A stretch of 58,901 bases of DNA, from positions 1-58,901 of the forward strand of contig JAFMDF010000018.1 in assembly GCA_017857395.1 (NCBI GenBank), in the 5' to 3' direction. This document shows, one piece after another, positions 50,572 through 58,780 of this stretch; position 1 is the first letter of the stretch, and every line of letters begins with the position of its first letter. This stretch comes from Bacteroidota bacterium (lineage in GTDB: Bacteria > Bacteroidota > Bacteroidia > Chitinophagales > Saprospiraceae). Made by a program: the position numbers and the translations under genes. Below the pieces are notes generated by a model. That model made no database searches. It saw only the letters and a program-made list of their open reading frames with translations, and had not been told where the DNA came from.

Positions 50572-52125
50572 CTACCGATACCGCAAAATAGGTCGAGTCA
50601 AACAAGTAGGTCCACCACCACCTTTTACACTAATCTCCAGCCCTTCATAAGCAAACACCTGACACCCCGCCGCTTCTAATCTCGCTTGGGTAATCGGATT
50701 CCCCTTGACCATCATACATTTTCGAGGTGCAATCGCCAACACATTACAACCCATAGATGCAAATTCTTCGGTTGGTACTTCTACCAATTCGTAGCCTCTT
50801 TTAATTAATTCTGCTCTAAAACGAACGGGCATTAATGGAGAATAAACAACTGCCAAATTTTTATCAACAGGACTAAAAATGGACATTAAATGAAAGACAT
50901 CCGAAGTGCCTTGATAATGCGGTAAATCTACTTGCATTACCTCTACCCCCAAAGGTTCTAATAGCATACCTAACTGCTCAAATCCTTTATCATTACTTCG
51001 ATACCCATGTGCTACTGCCAAAGTGTTTTCATCTAACCAAGCCACATCTCCGCCTTCGATGGTGCCTGGTGCATTAATAGTGCCTAGAATATTGATACTC
51101 GCAGCCTCAAAGGCTTTTTTAGAAGCTGCTGGTTCTGTATTTCGCTGCCCTTTGCCCATGTTGCAAAGAATCATGCCTCCATTGGTTGAAATAGACGCAT
51201 CTCGACAATACATAGAATCCATGCCAACCGTATAATCTGCTGGCAAATAATGAATGGTCGTTTTCTGATTTTCTAATAATTGCACAAAATGGTTATATTC
51301 ACTAATGGCTTTAGATAAATCGGGTTTACCCAAATAATTAAGGTCTTCCCAATTGGCATCCACCGTGTATTCGTCCATAAAAGAATCGTTTACTTTTTTG
51401 ATGAAAACTGATTCTAAGATGCCATATTCGGAATGAGCTGTTAGTTTAGCGTGATTCTTTGGTTTGCCTGCGACTAATGCTTCATTATATTCCGTATATC
51501 CGCTTTCGACAAACTCCTCGAAGGCATCATTCAATCGCAAATAAGCCAACATATCATGCGTTAAAATGGAGTTTTCGTATTTAAAACCATGCTTCTTCGC
51601 ATTCTTTAAGGCTTCAAAACCATCGGCTGTTTTTTCTAAAACGGAATAGATACAGGCTAAATGGAAATAAATCGCGGCATCTTTATTATCAATTTTTAAA
51701 GCGGCTTGAAAATCTTCTAAAGCTTCTTCTAATTGATATTCTTTTAGTTTGACTAAACCTGTTTCCTTCGCTTTATTGCGTTTGGGAACATAACGGCGTT
51801 CAACTGGTTTCCTTCGACTGCTAGTATTGACATTTCTATCAAATACATTAGGTTTTTGAGTACCTCTTTGTAATAATATATTTTTGTGAAGCACTTGTCC
51901 GTTTCGACGTAAATCCAACAAGACTTGTCCTAAGGCATTTACCTTGGAAGTTAAAATATATCGAACTTTTCGCCGATTCTCTATTATCGTAAAATAGTGA
52001 TTGGTACCTCGTATCGATGATTTTTGGGATACGGCTCGACCATTTGCTGAAACCGTTTCCATGCCCGACCAATCGTTATTAAATTCAATGATGGTCTCGT
52101 TTGACGTGATTTTTTTATAATACAT
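50572..52125 (-). CDS. Arginine-deiminase-superfamily (DDAH-like) protein with N-terminal and TPR extensions
   Basis: The 517-aa protein is a fusion. Residues 1-95 form an unrecognised beta-rich domain. Residues about 110-210 are a TPR module ending in a TPR 'end-of-group' segment (NAKKHGFKYENSILTHDMLAYLRLNDAFEEF). Residues about 240-517 are an amidinotransferase/DDAH-type pentein: EGGDVAWLDENTL, a HLMS histidine motif, GCNVLAIAPRKC and the nucleophile Cys508 in GGGGPTCLTRP. Such enzymes cleave guanidino groups of arginine or methylarginines to citrulline. It has no signal peptide. The next gene upstream is an arginine/agmatine-antiporter-like permease, so a role in arginine use is plausible. 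The gene is bracketed by perfect 36-bp inverted repeats. Confidence 0.85.
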   Translation of the reverse strand: MYYKKITSNETIIEFNNDWSGMETVSANGRAVSQKSSIRGTNHYFTIIENRRKVRYILTSKVNALGQVLLDLRRNGQVLHKNILLQRGTQKPNVFDRNVNTSSRRKPVERRYVPKRNKAKETGLVKLKEYQLEEALEDFQAALKIDNKDAAIYFHLACIYSVLEKTADGFEALKNAKKHGFKYENSILTHDMLAYLRLNDAFEEFVESGYTEYNEALVAGKPKNHAKLTAHSEYGILESVFIKKVNDSFMDEYTVDANWEDLNYLGKPDLSKAISEYNHFVQLLENQKTTIHYLPADYTVGMDSMYCRDASISTNGGMILCNMGKGQRNTEPAASKKAFEAASINILGTINAPGTIEGGDVAWLDENTLAVAHGYRSNDKGFEQLGMLLEPLGVEVMQVDLPHYQGTSDVFHLMSIFSPVDKNLAVVYSPLMPVRFRAELIKRGYELVEVPTEEFASMGCNVLAIAPRKCMMVKGNPITQARLEAAGCQVFAYEGLEISVKGGGGPTCLTRPILRYR

Positions 52126-52445
52126 TGCTAATTTTCAATTTTCAATTTATAATTTTCAATTTTCAAATGGTGTTTGGAGCTGCTCAGTTAAAAGTAAGTA
52201 GTTTGACTAAACTAGTCAACACTTATTAAATAGTTGCGAGATGCGAGATGCGAGTTGAAAAGATAGAATTTTGAATCTAAAATTGAGTTGAATTAAATTA
52301 TTTTAGGTTATTCAACCAAAATCATTAGGTATTTGATTGAATTTAACCCGCAACTCGCAACCCGCAACAATATCCTATTATTAGACTTTTATTCAGCTTT
52401 TATTCAACTTTTAAAAGTGTCAATTATATTTGTTCAGATACTTAG
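52126..52445. other. 320-bp spacer with two phrase families
   Basis: It includes the right 36-bp arm (52130-52165), then GTTGCGAGATGCGAGATGCGAG (52233-52254) and its inverted relative ACCCGCAACTCGCAACCCGC (52344-52363). The phrase words at 33194-33366 are of the same kind. The promoter of the arginine-deiminase-like gene, if separate, must be between them, but is not recognised. Confidence 0.5.
52130..52165. repeat. 36-bp inverted-repeat arm, right
   Basis: This is the exact reverse complement of 50533-50568. It starts 4 bases upstream of the arginine-deiminase-like start codon, where a ribosome-binding site would otherwise be. Confidence 0.85.
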
Positions 52446-53726
52446 TTATCGTTTTATCCAAACATAAATAGGAATCCCACACATTAAGGCTAAGAAGCCA
52501 TAATAGACAATTTCTGCTCCAGAACCTACAACTGCCCACATAGAAAAAAGGAAAGCGAGACTTCCCCAAATCCAAGACCATTTTTTACCAGACCGCAAGG
52601 AAAATAATAGATGCGTAGCGGTCGAAAATAAGTAAGGGACTAGACAGGTCAAAGTTGCTAATAAAATCATGAATTCAAAAGTTTTCACTAGACTTTTGCT
52701 ATAATTCATTAGCATTAAACCTGAGATTAATAGACTTGAAAACATCAAGCCTGTCGCAGGCATATTATTCTCATTGACTTTGCCAAATAGTTTAGGAAAT
52801 AACTTGTCTTTTGCCGCTGCCATTGGAATTTGTCCTTGCATCATTATCCAACCATTCAATGCACCAAAAGTAGAAATCACGACACCTAAGGCCACCCAAT
52901 TTCGGGCAGATTCGCCCCAAATCACCACCGCAGCATCAGCAAATGGAGCAGCCGAGTTTTGTAGTGTTTCGGGTGGAATAATCCCCATAACGGCTACTGA
53001 ACCAAGTATATAAACAAAAATGGCGACCCAAGTTCCTATGATCGTTGCTTTGGGAATCGTTACGGTTGGATTATCAATATTATCTGCGGGAATAGTAGCG
53101 GATTCTATCCCTAAAAAAGCAAAAAGCGTTAAAGTAGCCGTAGCTGTAATTGCTGAAAGGTCGCTTCCTCCACTTATGTTAAATGGTTGAAAATGAGCGA
53201 TTTCAATGAAGAACATCCCAACAATAGCCACTAAAATAAGCGGTACTAACTTTAAAATAGTAGTTATTAATTGTATCCAACTCGCCTCTTTGACCCCACG
53301 TGTGTTAATATAAGTCAAGAACCAAATAGCCCCCAATCCTGTAGCTGCTACAGCAAATGGTGAAATATTTAAGATAGGAAAAAAGGTAGATAAATAACTC
53401 AACATGGTTACCGCAATCGCCGCATTGGTACAACAAATAGAAATCCAATAACCCCATGCGACTAAAAAGGCAGGAAAATCACCAAAGCCTTGTTTGGCAA
53501 AAGTATATGGACCACCTGTTTTGGGAAACATTTTGCTTAATTCAGAAAATACTTTCGCTAGGGCTAAGCCGCCTAAAGCCGATACTATCCAACCAATGAT
53601 ACTAATCCCTCCAAAGGAAGCAAGCGAAGCAGGTAATAAAAAAATACCTGAGCCAATCATGTTGCCTAATACTAAAGAGGCAGTTGCCCAAAGACCTATT
53701 TTTTTAGTTTTTATTATTGTCGACAA
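52446..53726 (-). CDS. APC-family amino-acid permease (arginine/agmatine-antiporter-like)
   Basis: The 426-aa protein has about twelve membrane segments. Its N-terminus KIGLWATASLVLGNMIGSGIFLLPASLASFGG is the APC-superfamily substrate-binding loop, closest by eye to the basic-amino-acid antiporters AdiC/CadB. The FAFLGIESATIPADNIDNPTVTIPKATIIGT segment fits the same group. It likely exchanges arginine, agmatine, ornithine or a related amino acid. It is upstream of the arginine-deiminase-like gene with a 320-bp spacer. TTG at 53726 is the start; a CTG lies further upstream. Confidence 0.85.
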   Translation of the reverse strand: MSTIIKTKKIGLWATASLVLGNMIGSGIFLLPASLASFGGISIIGWIVSALGGLALAKVFSELSKMFPKTGGPYTFAKQGFGDFPAFLVAWGYWISICCTNAAIAVTMLSYLSTFFPILNISPFAVAATGLGAIWFLTYINTRGVKEASWIQLITTILKLVPLILVAIVGMFFIEIAHFQPFNISGGSDLSAITATATLTLFAFLGIESATIPADNIDNPTVTIPKATIIGTWVAIFVYILGSVAVMGIIPPETLQNSAAPFADAAVVIWGESARNWVALGVVISTFGALNGWIMMQGQIPMAAAKDKLFPKLFGKVNENNMPATGLMFSSLLISGLMLMNYSKSLVKTFEFMILLATLTCLVPYLFSTATHLLFSLRSGKKWSWIWGSLAFLFSMWAVVGSGAEIVYYGFLALMCGIPIYVWIKR

Positions 53727-54091
53727 ATTATTACAGGATAACAGGATGATGCATGATTAACAGGATTTTTTCTGTAGGTCATGTGTTGAAATAGAAGAAA
53801 CGACAATATAGCTAAAACCTTTGGGAATATTGAATGTGGATAAGTTTTCTATAGCGCCAAGCTCCGCTTGGTGAATTACTCCACTAATAGATTTTTGGCA
53901 ACGGGAAAATTGATTTATCTCCATAGAGTTACTAGTCGTAGCATGGAGATGCATCCGTTGTTTGTATAATCCGTTGTTTCGAGATGTTTTTCCAACAGCG
54001 GATATAAGTTCTCAATGCAGGTCAGAAGACGAGCGTGCATTGAGAACTTACCAACAAATTACCTAAACAACTGATTATCTGATAATTATAG
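53727..54091. repeat. 365-bp spacer with phrase, palindromes and hairpin
   Basis: It contains an ACAGGATAACAGGATGATG phrase (53730-53772), a CCAAGC palindrome (about 53856-53873), CCGTTGTTTGTATAATCCGTTG words (from about 53957) and a perfect 15-bp hairpin (54005-54050). No ORF of interest is present. Confidence 0.55.
54005..54050 (-). terminator. Perfect 15-bp hairpin after the epimerase gene
   Basis: TAAGTTCTCAATGCA pairs with TGCATTGAGAACTTA around a 16-base loop. It lies about 42 bp after the epimerase stop codon in the minus direction. There is no T-run, so terminator function is only suggested by location. Confidence 0.5.
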
Positions 54092-55117
54092 CTAATTAAG
54101 TGGTAAGACTTTCGCTTTCCCACCCTCTTTTTGTGCTTCCAAAAACTGAGCAACCGTTTCATTAATGGTTTGCTCAATAGGCGTATAGGTATAATTAAAA
54201 GCCGTTACGGATTTTTGATTCTCATAATGATGCTGTCCTAAAGCACTTTGGACTGTTTCTTTGGTGATACTTGGCGCTTTGCCAGTTATTTTGGACAATA
54301 CAGCAACTACTCGCCAGCCAATTCCCGTCAGGAAGGCATTAATTTTTAGATAAGGTGCTTTGACACCTGCTTTTGCGCTTATTAAATTAAATACTTTTTG
54401 GAACGATAAATTTTCACCACTCACTAAAAATCGTTCTGCCGTTATGTCGGATTCCATTAATAGAATAGATAATTTGGCGACGTCTCTTACATCGACAAAA
54501 CCATTAGAACCATCCGAATAAAAAGGGAAACCTTTCCCGTATAAATTAAAAATTTCGGTACTTCCGCTATTCCAAAAACCGCTCCCTAAAATAACGGATG
54601 GATTGATAATTGCCGCATTTAATCCTTCTGCAATACCTCGCCAAACTTGCATTTCTGCCGCATATTTACTTTTCGCATAATTAGAATTGAGCTTATCGGT
54701 TTGCCATTTCGTTTCTTCACTAATGGTTTTTCCATATTGCTCTCGACCAATCGCAGCGATAGAACTTAGGTGTACTAATTTTTTTATGCCCAATAATAAA
54801 CTAGTATTTACGATATTTTCTGTGCCTCCTTCATTGATTTGCAGCATTTTATCCGCCTCTTTAGGTGCAAATGAAATCATGGCGGCACAATGATACACTT
54901 GGTCAATGCCTACTAATACTTCTTCTAAGAAAGGTAAATCTAAAATGTCGCCCTCCACCCATTCTATTTGGGCTTGAATCGATTCGACCAAATCCATTTT
55001 GCTTGTCGAACGCTTTAATGCCCGAATGTTGGTATAGCCCTTTTTGACTAAATACCTTAGTAAATAAGCCCCTACAAAGCCTGTTCCTCCTGTGACAAAT
55101 ATTCTTGGTTGTGTCAT
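54092..55117 (-). CDS. NAD(P)-dependent SDR epimerase/dehydratase
   Basis: The 341-aa protein is an extended short-chain dehydrogenase: Rossmann motif TGGTGFVGAYLL (residues 10-21), HCAAMISF, the catalytic LSSIAAIG and NYAKSKYAAE (Tyr-x-x-x-Lys). This class includes UDP-glucose 4-epimerase, dihydroflavonol reductase-like and 3-beta-HSD-like enzymes. The GSGFWNSGSTEIFNLYGKGFPFYSDGSNGFVDVRDVA segment suggests the dihydroflavonol-4-reductase-like group. The product is cytoplasmic; substrate unknown. Confidence 0.88.
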   Translation of the reverse strand: MTQPRIFVTGGTGFVGAYLLRYLVKKGYTNIRALKRSTSKMDLVESIQAQIEWVEGDILDLPFLEEVLVGIDQVYHCAAMISFAPKEADKMLQINEGGTENIVNTSLLLGIKKLVHLSSIAAIGREQYGKTISEETKWQTDKLNSNYAKSKYAAEMQVWRGIAEGLNAAIINPSVILGSGFWNSGSTEIFNLYGKGFPFYSDGSNGFVDVRDVAKLSILLMESDITAERFLVSGENLSFQKVFNLISAKAGVKAPYLKINAFLTGIGWRVVAVLSKITGKAPSITKETVQSALGQHHYENQKSVTAFNYTYTPIEQTINETVAQFLEAQKEGGKAKVLPLN

Positions 55118-55170
55118 TTAATGTTACTTGGTTTACGGTAGACCATTCACAATCTACCCAAAAAAACACT

Positions 55171-55710
55171 TTATTGTCTATGCAGTATTGCTCGCTGCAT
55201 CACCTTTAGTGGAAAAGCCTGAACTGGAGGTATCGTATCTCCATTTATGACTTCATTTCCTGTAACACTTACAGGCGTCATCTTCCCAACAATGATTTCA
55301 AAAATTAGTTCTTCACCGACCAATTGTTCCGTAGTTAGCAATAAATTGCCCATTACTTCAAAACGGCTAAAAAATTTATCTTTGATAAAATAGCCTTCTA
55401 GCTGAATAGAATTTTTCTCATCAATGGCATAGACTCCTTTTTCGGCATCTAAAATCACCAATTCATAAGGTCTTTTCCCTGCTTCTTTATCTTCACCATA
55501 AATAATCGTCCAAGTAAAGCGGTTGGTGCTGTCGGTTGGTAGAATATGTAATTCCATTGGGACACTTTGACTTAAACCTTTAGCGGTGTAAATTTCTAAA
55601 TCGCCTTGCCATTTGCCTTGCCAAGAATATGGGAATGCTAAAGTGTCTTGTGCTTTTAATGCAGGTAGAGATAGTATTTGGAATAGTAGCACTATATAAA
55701 AACGTTTCAT
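55171..55710 (-). CDS. Secreted protein of unknown function
   Basis: The 179-aa protein has a signal peptide (MKRFYIVLLFQILSLPALKAQ), which sets the start at ATG 55710. The mature part begins YSWQGKWQGDLEIYTAKG and contains alternating beta strands; this could be a lipocalin-like beta barrel, but the call is weak. It is not recognised further. The next gene on the same strand is the SDR enzyme 53 bp away, so cotranscription is likely. Confidence 0.62.
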   Translation of the reverse strand: MKRFYIVLLFQILSLPALKAQDTLAFPYSWQGKWQGDLEIYTAKGLSQSVPMELHILPTDSTNRFTWTIIYGEDKEAGKRPYELVILDAEKGVYAIDEKNSIQLEGYFIKDKFFSRFEVMGNLLLTTEQLVGEELIFEIIVGKMTPVSVTGNEVINGDTIPPVQAFPLKVMQRAILHRQ

Positions 55711-55728
55711 ATTTATCAAAATAAAATT

Positions 55729-55767
55729 AAAAAAGGTTATCAACTGTTTAATTGATAACCTTTTTTA
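55729..55767 (-). terminator. Terminator after terC
   Basis: AAAAAAGGTTATCAA pairs with TTGATAACCTTTTTT, with T-runs in both directions, between terC and the next minus-strand gene. Confidence 0.88.
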
Positions 55768-55785
55768 GTGCTTGAATAAAGAGAC

Positions 55786-56634
55786 TTAAATCACACCCTC
55801 AGAAGCCGCTTCCTCTTGAATCCCATGCATTTGCACAGGTTTTGGGTTTTTTCGCAATTTCATATTCAAAAACTCTACGCCTAAAGAGAAGGCAATTGCA
55901 AAGTATAAATAACCTTTTGGTACTGCCCCAATTTCTGAGCCCGCAAAAGAAAAATGCGCTAAATGCGCCCCTTCTACAATTAGCATAAAGCCAATTAGAA
56001 TCAAAAATGCCATGCCTAACATTTGAATAGATGGGTGTTTATTAACAAAACGACCTACAGGTGTTGCAAATACCATCATGATTAACACAGAAAAAACAAC
56101 GGCAATAATCATAATGACTAAAGCCCCTTCTACCCCATTTGTCATGCCTACGGCGGTTAAAATAGAATCGAAAGAAAATACAATATTGATTAAAGTAATT
56201 TGAACAATCACACTAGATAAGGTAACAGCTACTTTTTTACTTGTACTCATTTCTTCTATCCCCTCTCCTTCTAATTTATGATGAATTTCCGTGGTACTTT
56301 TATAAAGCAAAAATATACCTCCTAAGATTAAAATGATACTCTGTCCCGAAAAACCACCCTTCATTAAAGCATTATCTATTTTTATCCAAGGTTCGGACAT
56401 ACTAATTAGCCAAGATATTCCAAAAAGTAAGGCAATTCTCAAGGCCATTGCTAAAACTAAACCAATATTTGTCGCTCTCCCCTGTTCCGCATCAGGCAAT
56501 TTTCCTGCGGCAATGGCAATAAAAATAATATTATCTATTCCTAAAACAATCTCTAAGAAAGTTAAGGTTAATAAACTTAGCCAAACCTCTGGGCTGGCAA
56601 AATTAGGCATATCAATAAGTAATAGTAAATCCAT
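55786..56634 (-). CDS. TerC-family integral membrane protein
   Basis: The 282-aa protein has about seven to eight membrane segments with the TerC signature LEIVLGIDNIIFIAIAAGKLP near the N-terminus and FSFDSILTAVGMT later; both contain acidic residues placed in the membrane as expected. Many TerC proteins export manganese and load secreted enzymes with it; tellurite resistance is the older name. A membrane role in metal export for exported enzymes is plausible here but not proven. A long terminator follows. Confidence 0.9.
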   Translation of the reverse strand: MDLLLLIDMPNFASPEVWLSLLTLTFLEIVLGIDNIIFIAIAAGKLPDAEQGRATNIGLVLAMALRIALLFGISWLISMSEPWIKIDNALMKGGFSGQSIILILGGIFLLYKSTTEIHHKLEGEGIEEMSTSKKVAVTLSSVIVQITLINIVFSFDSILTAVGMTNGVEGALVIMIIAVVFSVLIMMVFATPVGRFVNKHPSIQMLGMAFLILIGFMLIVEGAHLAHFSFAGSEIGAVPKGYLYFAIAFSLGVEFLNMKLRKNPKPVQMHGIQEEAASEGVI

Positions 56635-56739
56635 ATTGTGTTAAACTTTCATTTGTTAAATGCCGATACCTTCATCGACAACAAAAAGCGTAATAAAAGC
56701 GCAATTTTACTGATTTTTTTTCAAAGTCAATAACTTAGT

Positions 56740-56787
56740 AACGGATAAAAAATAAGTTGGACAGTTTGCATTTGATTCCCCACGAAT
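56740..56787. repeat. Dispersed AACGGATAAAAA..TTCCCCACGAAT repeat, copy 2
   Basis: AACGGATAAAAAATAAGTTG and ATTCCCCACGAAT closely follow the copy at 10894-10940. A second CCCCACGAAT follows at 56793. It lies in the 321-bp spacer between terC and the bactofilin gene. Confidence 0.6.
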
Positions 56788-56882
56788 TTACTATCCCCAC
56801 GAATTATTATTGTTTAGGTTATTTTTTAGCAGTATCAATTGTCTCTACTCTCTAATCTCACCTCTCTCTTCTTTATACAGCA

Positions 56883-56917
56883 AAGGCGTAACCGAAATTC
56901 AACTTCGATTACGCCTT
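56883..56917 (-). terminator. Hairpin after the bactofilin gene
   Basis: AAGGCGTAACCGAA pairs with TTCGATTACGCCTT with one bulge, 38 bp past the bactofilin stop. The T-run is short. Nearby (56836-56878) is a TCTCTACTCTCTAATCTC pyrimidine phrase. Confidence 0.6.
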
Positions 56918-56955
56918 CCCATTAATTCGTTTTCTTTCGTACGTTAATCTTTGGC

Positions 56956-57375
56956 TTACGCTACTGCCGCTAATGGCTTTTCTTCCTTCACAAATCGTTC
57001 GCCGATCTTACATTCTCCGTTGTACTGTGCTCCTGATTCCACTTGAATAGCTTTCGCTAAAATAATTCCATCTACTTTTGCCGTACTTTCCAAATGTAAT
57101 ACACCTTGAACAATAATTGTTCCTTTGATGTACCCTTTAATCGTAGCCGAATTTGCATGGATTGTTCCTTCAATCCAGCCTGTTGGTCCCATCAACAAGC
57201 GTCGTTTACAGATAACTTCCCCTTTAATCGTCCCATTAATTTGGGCGTCTTCATTACTAGTAAATTTACCTTCGATGGTTGTCCCTTTTGAAACCATACA
57301 AGTAGCACCAGTTGAAGATAAGGAAGTAGCTGGTTGAATAGACCGTTCGGTCTCGTTTTTGGTTGTTTTGAACAT
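56956..57375 (-). CDS. Bactofilin (polymer-forming cytoskeletal protein)
   Basis: The 139-aa protein has a disordered N-terminus (residues 1-25), then a beta-helical bactofilin core with the repeat pattern of hydrophobic and Gly positions: GTTIEGKFTSNEDAQINGTIKGEVICK, GWIEGTIHANSATIKGYIKGT and STAKVDGIILAKAIQVESGAQYNGE. A short C-terminal tail follows. Bactofilins form filaments at the membrane that organise cell-wall enzymes and cell shape. ATG 57375 gives the usual size; the longer frame to 57435 is less likely. It is a single-gene unit. Confidence 0.92.
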   Translation of the reverse strand: MFKTTKNETERSIQPATSLSSTGATCMVSKGTTIEGKFTSNEDAQINGTIKGEVICKRRLLMGPTGWIEGTIHANSATIKGYIKGTIIVQGVLHLESTAKVDGIILAKAIQVESGAQYNGECKIGERFVKEEKPLAAVA

Positions 57376-57778
57376 GTTTCTATAGTTAAGTTTATTTACA
57401 GAATAGCCGAATCTGAATAAAAGTATGGGAAACACATATTTAGCCCCAATCTTTTAGGTGTCTATATCATCAACAGGTTGATTCGTTGCCTTTAATTAAA
57501 AAATTCTCTGTTTTTAAACTAGGGTTAAGAAAAATATTGGATTATAATTATAATTTTGCGCTGCGAGGTTTGAGGTTCAGTTCTAAAAAAGTGAATGAGG
57601 GCACTTCTTTTTTAAAACTGAGAGGGTTTAGGTAGAAAAAAAATATTATTCTTAAAAACTAGACAGGATGCTGATTATCAAAACATTAACCCCCTGTTCA
57701 TTCTATCAAAATAAAATTAAAGTTGTCTACCTAGGTACTTATTAATTACACATTACGAAAAAGACAAATAATCGTTTC
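57376..57778. other. 403-bp divergent spacer between bactofilin and tsaD genes
   Basis: TAATTTTG at 57551-57558 fits the TAnnTTTG -7 consensus for plus-strand transcription, about 220 bp before tsaD; the -33 part is not clear. Nothing else was recognised. Confidence 0.3.
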
Positions 57779-58780
57779 ATGAATATCAATATTTTAGCCA
57801 TAGAATCTTCTTGCGATGATACTTCTGCCAGTATTATACAAAACGGACGTATTTTAAGCAATTGTGTAGCCAACCAAGCCGCGCATCAATTATATGGAGG
57901 CGTAGTGCCGGAGGTGGCATCTAGAGCACATCAAGCAAATATTATTCCAGTTGTTGATATGTCCATTAAAAAAGCGGGCATAAAGAAGGAAGATTTAACT
58001 GCCATTGCTTTTACTAGAGGCCCTGGTTTAATGGGGTCTTTAATTGTTGGGGTTTCTTTTGCTAAAGGATTGGCTTTAAGCCTAAATATTCCCATGATTG
58101 AGGTCAATCACATGATGGCGCACGTTTTAGCCCATTTTGCCGAAGACCCCAAACCAACTTTCCCATTTCTTTGTTTGACTGTCTCAGGCGGACATACCCA
58201 AATTGTATTGGTCAAAAGTCACCTAGAAATGGAAGTGTTAGGAAATACCATTGATGATGCGGCAGGGGAAGCTTTTGATAAATCGGGCAAATTATTGGGT
58301 TTGGGTTATCCCGCTGGCCCATTAGTGGATAAATACGCCAAATTAGGGAAACCTGTTTTCCCTTTTACCGAACCTAAAGTCGATGGCTTAAATTTTAGTT
58401 TTAGTGGTCTAAAAACGTCTATTTTGTATTTTCTAAGAAGGGAATTAAAAACCAATCCCGACTTTATTAAGAACAACCTTAATGATATTTGTGCCTCTAT
58501 TCAAACTAGAATTATTTCTATTTTGATTAATAAATTGAAAAAAGCTACTATTCAGACAGGTATAAAACAAGTCGCTATTGCTGGTGGTGTTTCTGCTAAC
58601 TCTGGCTTGCGGGCTACTTTGACGGAAACAGGTAAGGAATTAGGCTGGACAACTTATATTCCTCGGTTTGAATATTGTACGGATAATGCGGCTATGATTG
58701 CGGTGACTGGATATTATAAGTATTTGGCGGGGGAGTTTGTGGGGCAGGATGTGGTGCCTATGGCTCGGATGAAGATTTAG
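57779..58780 (+). CDS. tsaD: tRNA N6-adenosine threonylcarbamoyltransferase TsaD
   Basis: The 333-aa protein is the catalytic subunit that transfers the threonylcarbamoyl group to A37 of tRNAs reading ANN codons, working with TsaB and TsaE. It has the ASKHA start IESSCDDTSASII, the metal-binding NHMMAH (His111 and His115), SGGHTQ, the GEAFDKSGKLLGLGYPAGP segment and the C-terminal FEYCTDNAAMIAVTGYY with the third metal ligand Asp. Length matches the family. Divergent from the bactofilin gene. Essential in most bacteria. Confidence 0.96.
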   Translation: MNINILAIESSCDDTSASIIQNGRILSNCVANQAAHQLYGGVVPEVASRAHQANIIPVVDMSIKKAGIKKEDLTAIAFTRGPGLMGSLIVGVSFAKGLALSLNIPMIEVNHMMAHVLAHFAEDPKPTFPFLCLTVSGGHTQIVLVKSHLEMEVLGNTIDDAAGEAFDKSGKLLGLGYPAGPLVDKYAKLGKPVFPFTEPKVDGLNFSFSGLKTSILYFLRRELKTNPDFIKNNLNDICASIQTRIISILINKLKKATIQTGIKQVAIAGGVSANSGLRATLTETGKELGWTTYIPRFEYCTDNAAMIAVTGYYKYLAGEFVGQDVVPMARMKI

